A stretch of 18,478 nt of DNA from Rhodobacter sp. (lineage in GTDB: Bacteria; Pseudomonadota; Alphaproteobacteria; Rhodobacterales; Rhodobacteraceae), in assembly GCA_013824045.1 (NCBI GenBank), contig PNND01000146.1, positions 1 to 18,478 of the forward strand. Direction: 5' to 3'. A program made the translations under genes and the position numbers. The notes under the pieces are model-generated. The model ran no database searches. It was not told where the DNA came from and worked only from the letters and a program-made list of their open reading frames with translations. Of the stretch, positions 6,123-13,140 are shown piece by piece; position 1 is the stretch's first letter; every line of letters begins with the position of its first letter.

Positions 6123-7247
6123 ATGACTGTTCCTAACCGCGCGCTGCGTGCGGACCCATTGATTGAAAACCAGTTTCTGCCGACAAGCCGCGAGCGCGTG
6201 ATGCGTGCGCGCAGCGATTTGCGGCTGGGTCTGCCGGTGGTGGTGACGGGGCCGGGCGATGCCCTGATGCTGCTGGCGATTGAGGGCCTGTCGGAGGCGC
6301 GGTTTGCAGCGGCGGTGCAGGCGGGCGGGGCCGCGCTGGTGCTGACGGGCAGGCGGGCAGTTGCGCTGGGGCTGGATGGTGCTGCGCCGGTGGTGCGGCT
6401 GGAGGTGACTGGCCAGAGTTTCGCGCAGGTGCAGCGTCTGGCCGATCCGGTGCGGGATGGGGCGTTGCGGGGACCTGTCGCGGTGCCGGTGCTGCCGGGC
6501 GGTTTGGTGCAGGAGGCGGGGATCGCGCTGGCCCGGGCGGCGCAGCTGTTGCCGGCGGTGATATCGGTGCCGCTGGCCGATGCGGGGCGGGTGGCCCGGG
6601 ATCAGGGGCTGACGCTGGTTGCGGCCGGGGATGTGCTGGCCGAACTGGCGCGGATGACACCGCAGCAGGAGGTGAGCGCGGCGGCGCTGCCGATGGTGGT
6701 ATCAGAGGCGGGCCGCGTGCATGTGTTCCGCCCGGATGATGGCGGGGCGGAGCATTACGCGATCGAGGTGGGGGTCATTGATCCGGCGGGGCCGGTGCTG
6801 GTGCGGCTGCATTCGGCCTGTTTTACGGGCGATGTGCTGGGCAGCCGGAAATGCGATTGCGGCCCGCAGTTGCAGGCGGCTATGGCGGCGATGGCTGAGG
6901 GCGGGGGTGGGGTGTTGCTCTACCTCAATCAGGAAGGGCGCGGGATCGGGCTGGCCAACAAGATGCGGGCCTATGCCTTGCAGGATCGTGGGCTGGACAC
7001 GGTGGAGGCGAACCATCACCTTGGGTTCGAAGATGACGAGCGGGATTTCCGCATCGGGGCGGCGCTGCTGGCGCGTTTGGGGATTTCCGAGGTGCGGCTG
7101 ATGACCAACAATCCGGCCAAGGTGGCCATGCTGACAGCGCAGGGGGTGCGGGTGGCGGCACGGGTGCCGCTGGCCGTGGGCCGGACCGCGCAGAATGCGC
7201 GCTATCTGGCGGTCAAGGCGCAGAAATCCGGGCATCTTTTGCCATGA
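6123..7247 (+). CDS. ribA: GTP cyclohydrolase II with degenerate DHBP-synthase N-terminal domain (RibBA-like)
   Basis: 374 residues. The C-terminal half (about 190-374) is a complete GTP cyclohydrolase II, converting GTP to 2,5-diamino-6-ribosylamino-pyrimidinone phosphate plus formate. It has zinc ligands Cys233, Cys244 and Cys246 in SACFTGDVLGSRKCDCG, plus EGRGIGL (271-277), DERDF (305-309), TNNPAKV (328-334) and the terminal KAQKSGHLL. The N-terminal half follows the DHBP-synthase layout (RSDLRLGLPVVV near 30-41; EAGIALARAAQLLPAVIS near 131-148). It has lost the acidic DDEDRENEGD metal site, now about TGPGDALML, and the GHTE motif, now GGLVQE. It therefore should not make DHBP. ATG 6123 has GGGA upstream. 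The ATGA overlap with the dehydrogenase makes it the first gene of a five-gene operon. It is probably a paralogue of the housekeeping RibBA. Confidence 0.9.
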   Translation: MTVPNRALRADPLIENQFLPTSRERVMRARSDLRLGLPVVVTGPGDALMLLAIEGLSEARFAAAVQAGGAALVLTGRRAVALGLDGAAPVVRLEVTGQSFAQVQRLADPVRDGALRGPVAVPVLPGGLVQEAGIALARAAQLLPAVISVPLADAGRVARDQGLTLVAAGDVLAELARMTPQQEVSAAALPMVVSEAGRVHVFRPDDGGAEHYAIEVGVIDPAGPVLVRLHSACFTGDVLGSRKCDCGPQLQAAMAAMAEGGGGVLLYLNQEGRGIGLANKMRAYALQDRGLDTVEANHHLGFEDDERDFRIGAALLARLGISEVRLMTNNPAKVAMLTAQGVRVAARVPLAVGRTAQNARYLAVKAQKSGHLLP

Positions 7248-8188
7248 CGGCGCGGGCGCTGTGGTGCGTGGCCTCCGGACAGGCCGAAATTCGGGATGCG
7301 GCGATGGGCGAGGGCGTGGCCGTGCGGGCGCTGTGGTCCGGGATTAGCCGGGGGACGGAGCGGCTGGTGTTCGGCGGTGGCGTGCCTGAGGCGGAATGGG
7401 CGCGGATGCGCGCGCCCTTTCAGGAGGGAACGTTCCCGTTTCCGGTGAAGTATGGCTACAGCATGGTGGGCGAGGCGACCGAAGGCGCGCTGGCGGGGCG
7501 GGCGGTGTTCGCGCTGTTTCCGCATCAGACCGCGTTCCGCCTGCCCGAGGCGGCGCTGATCGCGGTGCCCGATGGCGTGCCTGCGGCGCGTGCGGTGCTG
7601 GCCGCCAATATGGAGACGGCGCTGAACATCCTGTGGGACAGCGGGGCCGGGGCCGGGGACCGGATCGCGGTTGTGGGTGCGGGCGTTGTGGGGGCGCTGG
7701 TGGGGTATCTTTGCGCGCGGCTGCCGGGGGCAGAGGTGGTGCTGGTGGACCCGGTGGTGGAGCGCGGTGCGCTGGCGGCGGCGCTGGGCTGCGGGTTTGC
7801 TCTGCCCGGTGATGCGCCGGTTGAGTGCGATGTGGTGATCCATGCCAGTGCCTCGGCGGCGGGGCTGGCCTCGGCGCTGGGCTGCGCGGGGATGGAAGCC
7901 GTGGTGGTGGAGGCAAGTTGGCATGGCGCGGGGGAGACGCCCGTGCCGCTGGGCGGGGCGTTCCACAGCCGGCGGTTGCGGCTGATCAGTTCGCAGGTGG
8001 GGCAGGTGCCGCCTTTGCGCGCGCCGCGCTGGACCTATCGGCGGCGGCTGGAGAAGGCGCTGGACTTGCTGCGCGATCCGGTGCTTGAGGGGATGATTTC
8101 GGGGGAGAGCAGGTTTGACGATCTGCCCGCCCAATATGGCGCGGTGCTGTCCGCGCCCGGCACGCTGTGCCATCGCATTCGCTATTGA
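7244..8188 (+). CDS. MDR-superfamily dehydrogenase lacking canonical zinc ligands
   Basis: 314 residues, short for a medium-chain alcohol dehydrogenase (usually 340-370). The N-terminal GroES-like half carries WSGISRGTER (31-40), a signature shared with BchC-like and sugar-type dehydrogenases. It lacks the Cys/His/Glu catalytic-zinc set and the four-Cys structural-zinc lobe. The Rossmann half shows VVGAGVVGALVG (143-154) and the strand end VVLVDP with Asp169, which points to NAD(H) rather than NADP(H). A downstream block GGAFHSRRLRLISSQVG is conserved in this subgroup as I know it. The ATG overlaps the RibA-like stop (ATGA). Position in the operon suggests oxidation or reduction of a hydroxyl on a GTP-derived intermediate, possibly its ribityl or ribosyl chain; this is inference. 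No photosynthesis genes are nearby, so BchC itself is unlikely. Confidence 0.82.
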   Translation: MTARALWCVASGQAEIRDAAMGEGVAVRALWSGISRGTERLVFGGGVPEAEWARMRAPFQEGTFPFPVKYGYSMVGEATEGALAGRAVFALFPHQTAFRLPEAALIAVPDGVPAARAVLAANMETALNILWDSGAGAGDRIAVVGAGVVGALVGYLCARLPGAEVVLVDPVVERGALAAALGCGFALPGDAPVECDVVIHASASAAGLASALGCAGMEAVVVEASWHGAGETPVPLGGAFHSRRLRLISSQVGQVPPLRAPRWTYRRRLEKALDLLRDPVLEGMISGESRFDDLPAQYGAVLSAPGTLCHRIRY

Positions 8189-8203
8189 ACAAAGGAAAGA
8201 CGC

Positions 8204-8599
8204 ATGTTCGCTGTTGAGGTTCGGGACCATATCATGATCGCGCATTCGCTGCCCTCGCCGGTATTCGGCCCGGCGCAGGGGATGCATGGGGCGACGTTTA
8301 CGGTGGATGCGGCCTTCTTTGCCGAGGATATCGACGATCATGGGTTGGTGGTGGATATCGGGCTGGCGGTGGATGCGCTGGCGGCGGTGCTGGCCCCGCT
8401 GCGCTATCGCAATCTGGATGAGGTGCCGGAGTTCGCGGGCAAGTTCACCACGACGGAGTTTCTGTGCGGCGTGATCCACAAGGCGATGGTGGCGCGGCTG
8501 CGGGCGGGTGAGTTGAAGGATGCGGGCCGGGTGAAGCGGCTGCGGATCACGCTGCATGAGAGCCATATGGCGCGGGCCTGGTGCGAGGGTGAGGTCTGA
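8204..8599 (+). CDS. 6-pyruvoyl-tetrahydropterin synthase/QueD-fold protein with a degenerate active site
   Basis: 131 residues, the length of a single PTPS/QueD T-fold subunit. His14 (MIAHSLP) and His28 (MHGATF) match the first two zinc ligands, but the usual HGH is HGA, so the third ligand is Ala30. The catalytic Cys position (Cys27 of E. coli QueD) is Ala24. The LDHHYLN segment holding the Asp/His catalytic pair reads LRYRNLD. The conserved late Glu survives in LHESHMARAW. The fold is clear, but classic PTPS or QueD chemistry looks impossible. It may bind a pterin-like ligand or use a different mechanism. AAAGGAAAGA (8191-8200) is a strong ribosome-binding site. It lies 15 bases after the dehydrogenase and 3 bases before the methyltransferase gene, third in the operon. 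Confidence 0.85.
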   Translation: MFAVEVRDHIMIAHSLPSPVFGPAQGMHGATFTVDAAFFAEDIDDHGLVVDIGLAVDALAAVLAPLRYRNLDEVPEFAGKFTTTEFLCGVIHKAMVARLRAGELKDAGRVKRLRITLHESHMARAWCEGEV

Positions 8600-8602
8600 G
8601 CG

Positions 8603-9364
8603 ATGGGCTTTTCCGCCGATTGGCTGGCTTTGCGCGAACCTGCTGATCATGCGGCGCGGGATGGCGGCCTGCTGGCTGCGGCGGCGCAGGTGGCGGGGCC
8701 GGTGATCGTGGATCTGGGCTGCGGCACAGGGTCGACGCGGCGGGCTTTCGGCGGGTTAGCGGATGGGGCGCTTTGGCGGATGGTGGATGCCGATGAGGGC
8801 TTGCTGCGTCTGGCGGGGGGCGAGGGGCATTGCCTTGACCTGAACGAGGTGGAGGCCTTGCCTTTGGATGGGGCGGGGCTGGTGACGGCCTCGGCGCTGT
8901 TCGATCTGGTGTCGGCGGAGTGGGTTGAGCGGTTTGTGGCGCGGGTGGCGGGGTTGCGGCTGCCGGTCTATGCGGCGCTGAGCTATGATGGGGTGATGGC
9001 GTGGGAGCCAACCTTGCCCGAGGATGCGGCGGTGACCGAGGCGTTCAACCGGCATCAGGGGGGCGACAAGGGCTTTGGCCCGGCGCTGGGGCCGCTGGCG
9101 GCGGATCATCTGGCGGCGCGGTTGCGGGCAGCGGGCTATGCGGTGCGCGCGGCGGAGAGCCCGTGGCGGCTGGGGCCGGATCAGGCGGCCTTGCAGGCAG
9201 AACTGCTGGGCGGGATTGCGCAGGCGGCGGGTGAGGCGGGGTTTGCCGGGGCGGATGCGTGGCTGGCGGCGCGGCGGGCGCTGCTGGGGCAGGGGGAATG
9301 CCGGATCGGGCATCGCGACCTGTTGGCAGTGCCGCCTGCGATGGCTGCGAGTGAAGGGGGCTGA
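8603..9364 (+). CDS. Class I SAM-dependent methyltransferase
   Basis: 253 residues with a Rossmann-like SAM-binding domain. Motif I is VIVDLGCGTGSTRRAF (34-49), the motif II region is WRMVDADEGLLRLAGG, and motif IV falls around LVTASALFDLVSAEWVERF. The C-terminal 110 residues are helical and alanine-rich, with LAADHLAARLRAAGYAVR resembling the late strand region of small-molecule methyltransferases. There is no membrane segment. It starts three bases after the PTPS-like stop, with a weak Shine-Dalgarno inside the preceding gene, so translation is probably coupled. The substrate is unknown; the operon context suggests a pyrimidine or pterin intermediate. Confidence 0.85.
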   Translation: MGFSADWLALREPADHAARDGGLLAAAAQVAGPVIVDLGCGTGSTRRAFGGLADGALWRMVDADEGLLRLAGGEGHCLDLNEVEALPLDGAGLVTASALFDLVSAEWVERFVARVAGLRLPVYAALSYDGVMAWEPTLPEDAAVTEAFNRHQGGDKGFGPALGPLAADHLAARLRAAGYAVRAAESPWRLGPDQAALQAELLGGIAQAAGEAGFAGADAWLAARRALLGQGECRIGHRDLLAVPPAMAASEGG

Positions 9365-9366
9365 GG

Positions 9367-10212
9367 ATGCAGACGGTTGAGGTCACACCCAAGGTCTGGG
9401 AACGGATATTGCAGGTCCGGGCGGGGCATGGCTGCGCCTGCTGCGGGCGGTGGACGCCGGGCGAGCGCGCAGCGCTGGACCTGTATGCGCCCTTGGCGCG
9501 GCGCGATCTGGGACCGGTGACGGTGGCGCAGATCGGGCAGTCGCTGGATGGGCGGGTGGCCACTGTGACGGGCGATGCGCGCGATGTTTCGGGGCCGGAG
9601 GGATTGGCCCATCTGCACCGGATGCGGGCGCTGGTGGATGGGGTGCTGATTGGGGTGCGCACGGCGATCCATGACCAGCCGCAACTGACCGTGCGGATGT
9701 GCAGCGGGCCGAACCCGGCACGGATCGTGGTGGACCCGCGCGGGCGCTTGCCCGACGATGTGGCGCTGTTCCGTGCCGATGGGGCGCGGCGGATCGTGGT
9801 GCAGGGCGTGGCACGCACGCGGCCCCAGGGGGTGGAAGTGGTCACCCTGCCGCTCTGCGATGGGTGGCTGGACCCGGCGGAGATATTAGCAGCCTTGCAT
9901 GACCTTGGGCTGAATAGCGTGATGGTCGAAGGCGGCGGGATCACCATTGCGCGGTTTCTGGAGGCGGGGCTGCTCAATCGGTTGCAGGTGGCGGTGTCGC
10001 CCTTGCTGATCGGGGGCGGGCCGCAGGGATTGACTTTGCAAAGCCCGGTGGCGCGGCTGTCGGATGCGATGCGGCCTGAGACGCGGGCCTATGGGCTGGG
10101 CCCCGAGGTGGTGTTTGATTGCGCGCTGACGCCCAGTGCGGCGATGGCGTGGCAGCCTGTTCACGCGGCGCGGTTGGTGGCAGAAGGCGCGCGCGCCCTG
10201 CGGGTGCGGTAG
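9367..10212 (+). CDS. Stand-alone RibD-type reductase domain protein (RibD_C / dihydrofolate-reductase-like)
   Basis: 281 residues. The C-terminal domain of RibD reduces the ribosyl side chain of the GTP cyclohydrolase II product to ribityl using NADPH. The domain spans about 50-265: it opens with VAQIGQSLDGRVAT (53-66), continues with HLHRMRALVDGVLIGVRTA (83-101, substrate contact), then VEGGG (187-191) before the final strands SPLLIGGG. No cytidine-deaminase domain is attached. Instead there is a 50-residue N-terminus with the Cys cluster HGCACCGRW (21-29), possibly a metal site or a vestige. It starts two bases after the methyltransferase stop and ends the five-gene operon; the convergent b561 gene ends 11 bases further on. 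Co-occurrence with a GTP cyclohydrolase II paralogue supports a dedicated pathway separate from riboflavin. Confidence 0.88.
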   Translation: MQTVEVTPKVWERILQVRAGHGCACCGRWTPGERAALDLYAPLARRDLGPVTVAQIGQSLDGRVATVTGDARDVSGPEGLAHLHRMRALVDGVLIGVRTAIHDQPQLTVRMCSGPNPARIVVDPRGRLPDDVALFRADGARRIVVQGVARTRPQGVEVVTLPLCDGWLDPAEILAALHDLGLNSVMVEGGGITIARFLEAGLLNRLQVAVSPLLIGGGPQGLTLQSPVARLSDAMRPETRAYGLGPEVVFDCALTPSAAMAWQPVHAARLVAEGARALRVR

Positions 10213-10223
10213 GGCACGGGATG

Positions 10224-10772
10224 TTAGCGGCGGACCGGCGGCCAGATGCGGGACCATGTGCCATCGCGCAGGATCAGCGCGTGGTGCAGGGCGGCGGCGA
10301 TGTGCAGAGCCAGAAGGGCGGCAATTGCATAGGCGCCCAGTTCATGCACCGCTTTGGCCGTGGCGGCGAGGGTTTCCGATTTTGGCACGAGCGTAGGCAG
10401 GCCGAGCCGATCGAGCGCCTCGATTGGGAAGCCGCCAGCGCGGACGCGGATATAACCCGACAGCGGCATGACCAGCATCAGCACGTAAAGCAGGCCATGG
10501 CTGGCATGGGCAGCGCGGCGCTGCCATGCGGGCAGGCTTTCGGACAGGGGCGGGGCCTTGTGGCGCAGTTTGACGACGATGCGCAGGATCACAAGGATCA
10601 GGACGAGGACGCCCATATTCTTGTGCATGATGAACAGCGTGTTGCCGAGCGCGCGGGGCAGGCCCTGCTGCACCATCAGAAAGCCGGCGGCGATCATCGG
10701 CAGGATCATCAGCGCGATGATCCAGTGAAGGGCGCGTTGGCCGCTGCTGTAGCCGGGGGACGGTGTCTGCAT
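10224..10772 (-). CDS. Cytochrome b561-type di-heme membrane protein
   Basis: 182 residues, the usual size of bacterial CybB-like b561. Four membrane helices are visible, at about 14-35, 48-65, 90-108 and 142-162. Heme-ligand histidines are His16 (RALHWI), His50 (FIMHKN), one or both His in AAHASHGLLY (about 88 and 91), and His156 in LALHIAAALHH. It is expected to pass electrons from the quinol pool, possibly quenching superoxide. It lies on the strand opposite to its neighbours, between the reductase gene (convergent, 11 bp between stops) and the phosphatidyltransferase gene (divergent, 23 bp between start codons). This very short divergent gap means each promoter must reach into the other gene. 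The family call is firm; any link to the surrounding pathway is speculation. Confidence 0.92.
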   Translation of the reverse strand: MQTPSPGYSSGQRALHWIIALMILPMIAAGFLMVQQGLPRALGNTLFIMHKNMGVLVLILVILRIVVKLRHKAPPLSESLPAWQRRAAHASHGLLYVLMLVMPLSGYIRVRAGGFPIEALDRLGLPTLVPKSETLAATAKAVHELGAYAIAALLALHIAAALHHALILRDGTWSRIWPPVRR

Positions 10773-10795
10773 CTGAGCCTGCCTTCTGTGATGCC

Positions 10796-11512
10796 ATGAC
10801 AGTAGGGGTTGAGAAGATCAGATCAAGGGTTGGTGTGCCTGCCGGGTTCTGGCCTGCGGCGGGGCTGGCCGTGCTGGTGGCTTTGGTGCCGCTTGTGTTG
10901 CGGCCAGTGGGTGGCGGGATCGCCGCCCTGATCGCCGTGGCAGGGACGGGGGCGGTGCTGGTGTTCATCCGGGGCAAGCTGGGGCTGCATTACCCCCACG
11001 GGCGGTTTGGGCTGTGCAATATGGTGACGCTGGCGCGGGCGGCGATGGTGGCGGCGCTGGCGGGGATGCTGTGGCAGGGGCCGCAGGGATGGGATGTGCT
11101 GGTGCTGGCCACGGTGGCGCTGGCGCTGGACGGGGTGGATGGCTGGCTGGCGCGGCGGAGCGGGCTGACATCGGAGTTCGGCGCGCGGTTCGACATGGAG
11201 ACGGATGCGGCGCTGGCGCTGGTGCTGGCGGCGCATGTCTGGCTGGGTGGGATGACGGGGGCGGAGGTGCTGCTGCTGGGGGCGATGCGCTATGCCTTTG
11301 TCGCGGCCTTCTGGCCGTTTCCTTGGCTGGCGGCGGCCTTGCCCGACAGGTTCGGGCGCAAGGTGGTGTGCGTGGTGCAGATCGCCGCGCTGATCCTGTT
11401 GCAGGTGCCGGGACTGATGCCCGAACTGGCGCGGGGGGTGGCTTGGGGCGCGGTGGCGGCGTTGGTCTGGTCATTCGGGCGGGATGTGCTGTGGCTGTGG
11501 AGGCATCGGTAA
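10796..11512 (+). CDS. CDP-alcohol phosphatidyltransferase family membrane protein
   Basis: 238 residues. The complete catalytic signature D-x2-DG-x2-AR-x8-G-x3-D-x3-D is present, starting at Asp112 (DGVDGWLARR) and ending FDMETD. These enzymes move a phosphatidyl or other phospho-alcohol group from a CDP-linked donor to a hydroxyl acceptor in the inner membrane. About six membrane helices are visible, two of them before the motif (about 18-37 and 40-58). The start is uncertain: ATG 10796 lacks a good Shine-Dalgarno, and GTG at 10835 with AAGGG upstream would shorten it by 13 residues. The acceptor could be glycerol phosphate, inositol phosphate, serine, or something specific to this locus. 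The TAA overlaps the next ATG by one base (TAATG), so this is the first gene of a coupled operon. Confidence 0.9.
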   Translation: MTVGVEKIRSRVGVPAGFWPAAGLAVLVALVPLVLRPVGGGIAALIAVAGTGAVLVFIRGKLGLHYPHGRFGLCNMVTLARAAMVAALAGMLWQGPQGWDVLVLATVALALDGVDGWLARRSGLTSEFGARFDMETDAALALVLAAHVWLGGMTGAEVLLLGAMRYAFVAAFWPFPWLAAALPDRFGRKVVCVVQIAALILLQVPGLMPELARGVAWGAVAALVWSFGRDVLWLWRHR

Positions 11513-13140
11513 TGAGTGGGGGGATGATCTGGCGCGCGGTGCTGGCCGCCCTGATCCTGCATCTGGTGTTGATCCAGCCCAATCATCCGGGCGCGATGAC
11601 GTGGGGCGCGTTGCGGCTGTTTCCGCTGGAATTGCCGGTGCTGCTGTTGGGGTTGCCACTGCTGGGCGACGGGCGCGCGGGGCGTGTGCTGCGCGGGGTG
11701 CTGGCGGCTGTTTTGGTGCTGCTGGTGGTGTTGAAGGCGGCGGATTTTGCGATGTTCACGGCCTTTGGCCGGGGGTTCAACCCGGTGGGTGACCTGCCGC
11801 TGGCGGCGGCAGGGTTCAACCTGTTGTCGGGGTCGGTGGGGGTGCTGGGTGCGGTGCTGGCCTATGGGGCGATTGCCGGGGTGCTGGTGGCGCTGGGCTG
11901 GGCGCTGTGGTGGGCGATGGGGGTTTGGGCGCGGTTGGCCGTCTTTGGCGCGCGGCCGTGGTTACGGCGGGGCGCAGGGGTGGTGGCGCTGGTCTGTGCG
12001 GTGGCGGGGGTCTGGGAGGCGGCGGCGATCATGAACCGCTGGAAGATGCCGTTTGATCCACCCGGCGCGGCCTTTACCGCGCGGGTTGGGGCCGAGCGGG
12101 TACGTCTAGTGCTGCGGACGGTTGAGGATCTGCGGACCTTTCGGGTGGCGGCGGCGGCGGACCCGTTCCGGGGGCAGGAGGGGTTGCTGGACCGGATCGA
12201 CCGAGATGTGGTGGTGTTGTTCATCGAGAGCTATGGGCGGGCGAATGTGGAGGGGCCGCTTTATGCCGGGACGACTCGTGCGGTGTTGACCGATGCGGAG
12301 AGGGCGCTGGGAGCAGCGGGGTTTGTGATGCGGTCGGGATACCTCACCTCATCCACCAAGGGGGGGCAAAGCTGGCTGGCCCATGCGACGTTTGCCAAGG
12401 GGCTGCGGATCAATGATCAGGTGCGCTATCGCGCGCTGTTGGTGAGCGGGCGGGAGGGGCTGTTCCACATCGCGCAGCGGTCGGGGTTCGAGACGGCGGC
12501 GGTGATGCCAGCGATCACGATGGCTTGGCCGGAAGGGCGGGGGATGGGGTTTGACCGCATCCTTGCGGCGGCGGATCTGGGCTATCGCGGGTTGCCGTTC
12601 AACTGGGTGACAATGCCGGATCAGTTCACGCTGGCGGCGTTTGACCGGATGGTGCGGCAGGAGGCGGGGCGCGAGGGGCGGCTGTTTGCGCAGGTGGTGC
12701 TGATCTCGTCCCACGCGCCATGGGTGCCGGTGCCACGCATGGTGGATTGGGATGCGATGGGGGATGGCACGGTGTTCAACGCTATGGCGCAGGAGGGCGA
12801 TCCGCCCAATGTGGTGTGGCAGGATCGGGACCGTGTGCGCGATCAGTATCGCCAGTCTGTCGGCTATGCGCTGGAGGCGGTGTTCGGCTGGGCGGCGCGC
12901 ACGGCGGAGGAGATGCCGCTGATCGTGGTGCTGGGCGATCATCAGGCGGCGGGATTCGTGGCGCAGGAGGACCGGCTGGATGTGCCGGTGCATGTGATCG
13001 GGCCCGCCGATCTGGTGGAGGTCGCGGCGGGTTGGGGCTTTGCGCCGGGGCTTATCCCGCCTGAAGCACAGGTGGCGCTGCCGATGGAGGCGATGCGCGA
13101 TCTGTTTGTGAACGGTTATTCCAGTAAGGGGACACCGTGA
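11512..13140 (+). CDS. Membrane-anchored alkaline-phosphatase-superfamily transferase/sulfatase (LtaS/OpgB-like)
   Basis: 542 residues. The N-terminal 175 contain about five membrane helices, and a periplasmic catalytic domain follows from about residue 228. Catalytic elements are VVVLFIESYG with metal ligand Glu239, the nucleophile region TSSTKGGQSW with probable Thr282, SSHAPW (399-404), and LGDHQ with Asp476-His477. The arrangement is that of phosphoglycerol or phosphoethanolamine transferases and related sulfatase-like enzymes, which act on lipid or glycan head groups in the periplasm. The start is the ATG at 11512, overlapping the phosphatidyltransferase stop; the frame stays open upstream only as a shadow of that gene. 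The last base pairs overlap the next gene (GTGA). True sulfatase activity is unlikely because no C/S-x-P-x-R formylglycine motif is visible. Confidence 0.88.
   Translation: MSGGMIWRAVLAALILHLVLIQPNHPGAMTWGALRLFPLELPVLLLGLPLLGDGRAGRVLRGVLAAVLVLLVVLKAADFAMFTAFGRGFNPVGDLPLAAAGFNLLSGSVGVLGAVLAYGAIAGVLVALGWALWWAMGVWARLAVFGARPWLRRGAGVVALVCAVAGVWEAAAIMNRWKMPFDPPGAAFTARVGAERVRLVLRTVEDLRTFRVAAAADPFRGQEGLLDRIDRDVVVLFIESYGRANVEGPLYAGTTRAVLTDAERALGAAGFVMRSGYLTSSTKGGQSWLAHATFAKGLRINDQVRYRALLVSGREGLFHIAQRSGFETAAVMPAITMAWPEGRGMGFDRILAAADLGYRGLPFNWVTMPDQFTLAAFDRMVRQEAGREGRLFAQVVLISSHAPWVPVPRMVDWDAMGDGTVFNAMAQEGDPPNVVWQDRDRVRDQYRQSVGYALEAVFGWAARTAEEMPLIVVLGDHQAAGFVAQEDRLDVPVHVIGPADLVEVAAGWGFAPGLIPPEAQVALPMEAMRDLFVNGYSSKGTP

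Noticed and set aside
7244..8188. Identification of the dehydrogenase as BchC of bacteriochlorophyll synthesis
   Set aside because: Only the ISxGTER motif and short length agree; no photosynthesis gene is present and the operon partners are pterin/flavin-type enzymes.
7202..8650. A 482-codon minus-strand frame opposite the dehydrogenase and PTPS-like genes
   Set aside because: Same His/Arg/Pro/Gln-rich antisense composition; plus-strand products are well-defined families with tight operon spacing.
11014..11511. An N-terminal extension of the LtaS-like protein by 166 residues
   Set aside because: It runs in another frame of the phosphatidyltransferase gene and is Gly/Ala/Arg-rich; the ATG at 11512 overlapping the previous stop gives a normal membrane N-terminus.
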